Positions 60,201-64,000 of a stretch of 64,000 nucleotides of DNA are shown here, piece by piece. The position numbers and the translations under genes were made by a program. Numbering within the stretch: position 1 is the first letter of the stretch; each line of letters opens with the position of its first letter. This DNA is from Desarmillaria ectypa (Eukaryota; Basidiomycota; Agaricomycetes; Agaricales; Physalacriaceae), in contig JAUDYN010000004.1 of the NCBI GenBank assembly GCA_030407005.1, positions 3,038,001 to 3,102,000 of the forward strand, in the 5' to 3' direction. The notes under the pieces are model-generated. The model searched no databases. It worked only from the letters and a program-made list of their open reading frames with translations, and had not been told where the DNA came from.

Positions 60201-60802
60201 GAACGCGTCTTCGTCGACCAAGGTCTGCTGACGATACCCAGTCATTTGTCAAGAGGAGACGCCAGTTCGCAACTGAGTGATCTTGCCGAGTATGTGCCAT
60301 CTTTACGTCTGGGAGCCATAGCGACTTCATCTGATATCCTTTGACGCAGGTGCCCGGTATGTAATCGAAATCTTGATGCTATTGGGAACGCATCAGAACA
60401 AGAGGTCCATGTGAAGAATTGCTTGGAAGGTGGATCTGGGACTACGCCACAGACTGTCAAATATCTCGTTTATAGCTTACCAGCAGAAAGCACGCTTATC
60501 GGTGTTGAATGTAAGAGTATTCTATTCGTCTCCTTTGTGATGATACTGATACTGTCACCCACCCCAGGTGTAATCTGTTTGGAAGAATTCGCTAAGGGTA
60601 TACGACATTCACCTAGTTCCTTGCCCATCACTGACTTGCGTCTTAGGTTCCATGGTTGCACGCCTAAGTTGCCTATGCAGTTTCCACAACAGTCTGTGTC
60701 CCCTGATTCTCTTATCCGACGCGATGACTCACGAAAATACCTTCAGCTTGCCTTTCTTCATGGCTCCAGCGTGGAAAGAGCTGTCCCGTACATGCTCGCT
60801 AA
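57257..60802 (+). CDS. Ankyrin-DysF-FYVE-zinc finger-RING protein
   Basis: A multidomain protein that should bind PI3P on endosomes and act as a ubiquitin ligase. The start MTAVAAGRPHLGTIEE at 57257 is followed by an acidic region, then four to five ankyrin repeats (GFTTLHAAASRGYLDIV, TALHKASLNGHLPIVRYLL, GWTALHNACSKGYLDIVR, GWTPLMNAASKGHLPVVL). A DysF/peroxin domain comes next (SDWTLDMTHPGVDAEDGWQY, WVRRRRWVRVMRRR). The FYVE domain (about 59820-60160) has YQCRDCQRRFTFL, RRHHCRRCG with a 3-nt exon CAC at 59947-59949, and SQRVCRGC. A C2HC finger of UBZ4 type follows (CPVC...HVKNC), then a C-terminal RING (CVICLEEF, CLCSFHNTCL, SCPVHAR; last ligand His). The stop is at 60800-60802. It resembles Pib1-type FYVE-RING ligases with added ankyrin and DysF parts. 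Confidence 0.88.
59947..59949 (+). other. Predicted 3-nt microexon in the FYVE domain
   Basis: CAC lies between two complete introns: 59898-59946 (GTATGT...cttaac...TTTTTAG) and 59950-59999 (GTATGT...ctcac...GTCAG). Included, it makes the FYVE signature RRHHCRRCG; skipped, the protein stays in frame but reads RRHCRRCG and lacks an invariant His. Confidence 0.75.
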
Positions 60803-60893
60803 CCAGGAAACGATGCATTTACTACGACTATACGACAACTATGTTACTAGTTATAATGATACACACAATTCAGGATGGATATTTCACTACCAG

Positions 60894-61822
60894 TTAATCG
60901 TCGTCCCGTGGCTCGTAGAATGTGCTGTACCGAACATTCGTGGCGTCTACCCGGATGATGTCGTAATAGTCCTCCTCATCGGGTTCGACGATATCCTGGC
61001 CCTTTCTGCCATCATCCTGATCGTCTTCAAACCAAGATGATGGGTCGTCGTCTTCTTCTTCAGAGTCGTCCTCCAGGTCAGAGTCAGTTGGTTTGTGGTT
61101 CCTAAAGGACTTTAGTGTCAGAAGGTAGGGGCAAGAAAGACATCTTACATGAAGGCAAATATCCTCGCTTCTCTTTCCTCCTTAGACATGTCGCCGTATC
61201 TCATGTCATGAACTCGCCTCTGTTTCTCTTCTATCTTTTGACGACGCTCCAGGTCAGCGGCATGTCGACGTTGTTCAATTTCAATAGCTTCATCCATATT
61301 GAGGGTACCCATCGCCGATGTCCCTTCTGCAGGACCCTACTAAATCAATCAAAACATGTAAAAAATACAGCTGATAACAACAGCACGCACGTATCTCCGA
61401 GCCAGAACTCTGCGCTTCGTTTCAATAATCCTGCTCACAGGTGGCTCGGGCGTCATTTCGACGTCCATTTCATCTTCGCCTTTGATTCTCGTATTTCTCA
61501 GACCAGCGTTTATCTTATCGACTCCTTCGAGTTCCGCTAGTAATGCTTGTATTTCCAGTTGCTCCGCGGAAATTCGGTGTATGTAATTGGATGTGGAAGC
61601 ACCCCTGAATATGGAAATGTCAACTAAAGGGTCGACACTGAAGAGAGAAACTACACACGGTGAAGCGAGGAGCTTAGCATTGTTGTCGTACCGATCGTGT
61701 AGTTCGCGTATGCACATCTCCTTGACGGAACGTTGTTTGGGTTTGGGTGGGGCTAGAAAACCGTGTGGGATTACACGCTGTGGTCGTGTAGGGGACACGG
61801 GCGAGCTAGGTGGTGAATGCAT
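60894..61822 (-). CDS. Conserved acidic protein of unknown function
   Basis: I do not recognise an orthologue outside fungi. The start MHSPPSSPVSPTRPQRVIPH at 61822 gives a short disordered N-terminus, then KQRSVKEMCIRELHDRYDNN and, after a small intron, STSNYIHRISAEQLEIQALL with an alpha-helical stretch through RIIETKRRVLARR. A second intron leads to AIEIEQRRHAADLERRQKIE, EEREARIFAFM, and across a GTAAGA intron NHKPTDSDLEDD. The end is very acidic, then WFEDDQDDGRKGQDIVEPDE and VRYSTFYEPRDDD, with the stop at 60894. Helices and acid runs suggest a scaffold or nuclear protein; that is a guess. It is convergent with the FYVE gene (92 bp between stops). Confidence 0.65.
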
Positions 61823-62124
61823 GGCTGTAGTAGGAAATGTTGGATGGTGTTCACAGTCAAACGTCCTGGCTTTTATAGGTTTTCACGAGGCTAGTACATA
61901 AGTTTCCTTTTCGGGTCCTCGATACTCCACAACTACAGTCAATATTGCTGCACAGCTCTCCCGGTTCCGGCCGCCATAATGTTGTTTTACAAACTGGTCG
62001 TAAAATATACAAGGTCTGGAAGAGGAACAAGCGGCCAGTCCTCATTCGTTTCTCCGCCTTCGCAGCAATGACTTAGTCATATCAAATAATAGTACATCAC
62101 ATCATTTACAAATCACCAGTTCCT
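61823..62124. other. Spacer between the acidic protein and PI31
   Basis: 302 bp, both neighbours on the minus strand; contains the promoter of the acidic protein and the PI31 3' end. No gene seen. Confidence 0.45.
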
Positions 62125-63239
62125 TTAACTGAACATATTGTCGTTATGCTAGAATTGTAACAAACATAAGCCTAGCAGCACCCAAAAGTATTATCATGAC
62201 GTACCGGGCCAGGAGGCGGGAATTCGTCATTGTCTGGGCCCCAGATGTTACCGCGGCCGGGGAGACCCCTGCCTCTACCGGGAATGACTACGCCCGGGCC
62301 CACAGGGTCGAACCTAGCACCAGGCGGAGCGCCCACAGGCGGTAAGAATCCGTCTCCTCCCCACGGTCCGCGCTGCTCCCATTCCCTTCGCCCTCCAACA
62401 CCTAGAATAGGGTGGTTTGGGCCAACGAACATCCCGTCATCGTCTCCGCCTGGAAACAAGGAAGGTGGATTAAAAGGATTCACTGGGAATGGATCCAAGT
62501 CCCTCCTGCCAATTTCAAGGGGGTTTCGCGGCGGTAGCTGGGACGAAGGAGGGCGGTGAGGAAACTCTTCGTCGGGATTATATCGAGGAATCTGCGGGGG
62601 TTGTGCAGCTCTCAGAGCTTCGTTCGGAGCAGAAGACGCCATCTCGCTTGCGGTTACTTCAGTATAGCCCTCTTTTCTCAGCCCCGGAACAAGTGCTTGA
62701 ATAATTTTGAGCTTTAGCTGAGAAACAAAATCGGCCACGCGATTGGAAGATATAAAACCGTATACAAGGGGCGGCCCATCGGACGCATTGATGTCATAAG
62801 GAAAGAAAGAAGCAGATACGAAATCATTGGTAGCGATATCAAGTGAAGCAGCTTTATCACTCTAAAGGATGCTGTCAGTTGGTTTCACTCAAAGGCATTC
62901 CCATAGACGTACCTCGAGTGCAATAGCATTAATAACTGTCCTCACTCCAAGCTTGGATACTTTTACCAGAAACTCAAGGCTGCTCTGATCATGCTTGTAG
63001 CGAAACGTGAAGTTTCCAGGAGTCTGTATATTCCATTCAACTGGAAGAACGTTGTTTGAGTCGGAAAATGATGTCGTTGAATCATCTACGCCAACAAGGC
63101 GAAAGGATAAGGCAGACAGGACTGCATGCAACAACGCAGCAATGCCATCTTGAGGTGATGCAAGGACTTTCGCTGAGGGAGGAAGTAACGTAGGAAGGAG
63201 AGACAATAGAGCAGCGGGGTCAAGAATATCTTTGGACAT
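62125..63239 (-). CDS. PSMF1: Proteasome regulator PI31
   Basis: PI31 binds the 20S proteasome through its C-terminus and helps its transport and assembly. The start MSKDILDPAALLSLLPTLLP at 63239 opens the FP domain (IAALLHAVLSALSFRLVGVD, SSLEFLVKVSKLGVRTVINA, then after an intron SDKAASLDIATNDFVSASFF, FISSNRVADFVSQLKLKIIQ). The second half is the proline/glycine-rich PI31 tail: PQIPRYNPDEEF, DLDPFPVNPF, DDDGMFVGPNHP, RFDPVGPGVVIPGRGRG and WGPDNDEFPPPG. The open frame would end at 62172, but a GTACGT donor and TCTAG acceptor add HNDNMFS and a stop at 62125, giving the family-like end DEFPPPG...NMFS. The proteasome-binding end is thus probably encoded by a small last exon. Confidence 0.9.
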
Positions 63240-63432
63240 AAGTATATCTAGTAACGGTAAGTTCTACTGTTGAACAGATAACTGCAAAGACAGCGTACTA
63301 CAGTCGACTTTGAGGTCGAGATCAGAGTCAGAAACAAGGAGTCGATTGGTCAACTTCAGATCAAGAGCCTCGAAGTGAAACAGATGCAAACAATAGCCTC
63401 TTTCTTTTTCTCACCCACCTCCAAGAGCAGTC
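63240..63432. promoter_or_regulatory. Shared PI31/PRP5 promoter
   Basis: 193 bp between divergent starts. A pyrimidine tract (63396-63418) ends 15 bp before the PRP5 start codon. Confidence 0.45.
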
Positions 63433-64000
63433 ATGGTGCGCAGGGATAGGTCATACTCCCCAGATTCGTCGAATAAACGGGTAAGACACTCTCGCCGTTC
63501 ACCTCGGTCACAGTCGCCGACTAGGCGCAATAGCCAAAGGGGTAGCAACAGATCGCGGTACGAAGACGACAGGGACCGTGACCGGGACGGAGAATGGGAT
63601 ATCAGAGACAGAGATCGTGCAAGGGAAAGAGAACGCGAACGTCTTCGTGAAGAAAGATACCGGGAAGAACGACGGAGAGAGGCCCTGAGGGACAGTAGAC
63701 GCGACGACCGACGTGATGACAGAAGGGACGACCGTAGACGGTCACGCTCTAAGGACCGTCGACCTGCTACGCCTCCTCGATCTCAACAAACCACAGAGGC
63801 TGCAGCAACTCCGCCTCCACCAGAGGATGAGAAGGTTAAGGCTCGTCGAGCAAAACTGGAAGGCTGGCGGAAGGAGCGGGATGCCAAAAAAGCCCTTGGT
63901 GAAGCCAAGGCTAAGGCAATGGCCCTAGCGGGTAAATCTGCGCCAGGTGTGTGCTCTTTTTTTTCTCGTGTATAAGTTGATTTCACACCACTTGATCATG
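63433..64000 (+). CDS. PRP5: Prp5-like DEAD-box splicing helicase, N-terminal part
   Basis: Prp5 is the DEAD-box ATPase that remodels U2 snRNP so it can pair with the intron branch site. Only the N-terminus is in the window. MVRRDRSYSPDSSNKRVRHS starts an RS/RD/RE-rich region with repeated RRDD units (about residues 45-110), then TPPPPEDEKVKARRAKLEGW, RKERDAKKALGEAKAKAMAL and AGKSAPG. The segment ARRAKLEGWRKERDAKKALG is the conserved stretch before the helicase core in fungal Prp5 and human DDX46. A GTGTGC donor follows APG near 63948. The helicase motifs lie beyond the right edge, so the call rests on this segment and the RS-like region. Confidence 0.75.

Noticed and set aside
1..64000. CRISPR arrays, operons, prophage or bacterial defence systems
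   Set aside because: The window is eukaryotic nuclear DNA with spliced genes; no spaced direct repeats or phage genes were seen.
1..64000. LTR or DNA transposons
   Set aside because: No reverse transcriptase, integrase or transposase motifs and no long terminal repeats were recognised by reading; a repeat-library search could still find old remnants.

Overview
This window is a gene-dense stretch of nuclear DNA from a filamentous basidiomycete, most likely an Agaricomycete. The evidence is eukaryotic core genes cut by many 47-60 nt introns (GTRNGT donors, CTNAC-like branch sites, CAG/TAG acceptors), protein families typical of mushrooms (large single-exon F-box/LRR-like proteins, a GH76-like protein with a C-terminal membrane anchor, a membrane-anchored P450, an atypical kinase), and short shared promoters between divergent genes. 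I see no rRNA, tRNA, CRISPR array or intact transposon.

Layout: SEC22 (-), MPO1 (+), a short-chain dehydrogenase (-), an F-box gene (+), mitochondrial fission protein MTFP1 (-), an FHA-forkhead transcription factor (+), and the inositol hexakisphosphate kinase KCS1 (+) fill 1-14.7 kb. A tandem pair of unrecognised paralogues follows (15-17.3 kb), the first copy decayed. Next come the meiotic RING protein HEI10/CCNB1IP1 (+), an unrecognised protein with a CUE/UBA-like tail (-), a second F-box gene (+), deoxyhypusine synthase (-), the Arf-GEF SEC7 (+), the endocytic adaptor SLA1 (-) and the release factor eRF3/SUP35 (+). From 40 to 52 kb the region is more accessory: a decayed cytochrome P450, the RNA polymerase II assembly factor RTP1/TANGO6, a secreted bacterial-type substrate-binding protein, an F-box remnant and a GH76 remnant. 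The last 12 kb returns to housekeeping genes: BCD1, an atypical kinase, TRAPPC2L, MED18, a large ankyrin-DysF-FYVE-RING protein, a conserved acidic protein, proteasome regulator PI31 and the 5' end of PRP5.

Several genes belong to the same cellular themes: vesicle traffic (SEC22, SEC7, TRAPPC2L, SLA1, the FYVE protein), translation (deoxyhypusine synthase, eRF3) and RNA/transcription machinery (BCD1, RTP1, MED18, PRP5). They do not form an operon-like system.

The most interesting signal is splicing. Very small exons carry invariant catalytic or metal-binding residues: a 3-nt exon supplies one His of the FYVE signature, a 14-nt exon carries the YxxxK active site of the dehydrogenase, and 7-, 18- and 13-nt exons build the RING region of HEI10. 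Exon structures were worked out by hand from protein-family conservation and splice consensus, so individual junctions are inferences; spans given for multi-exon genes run from start to stop codon and include introns.
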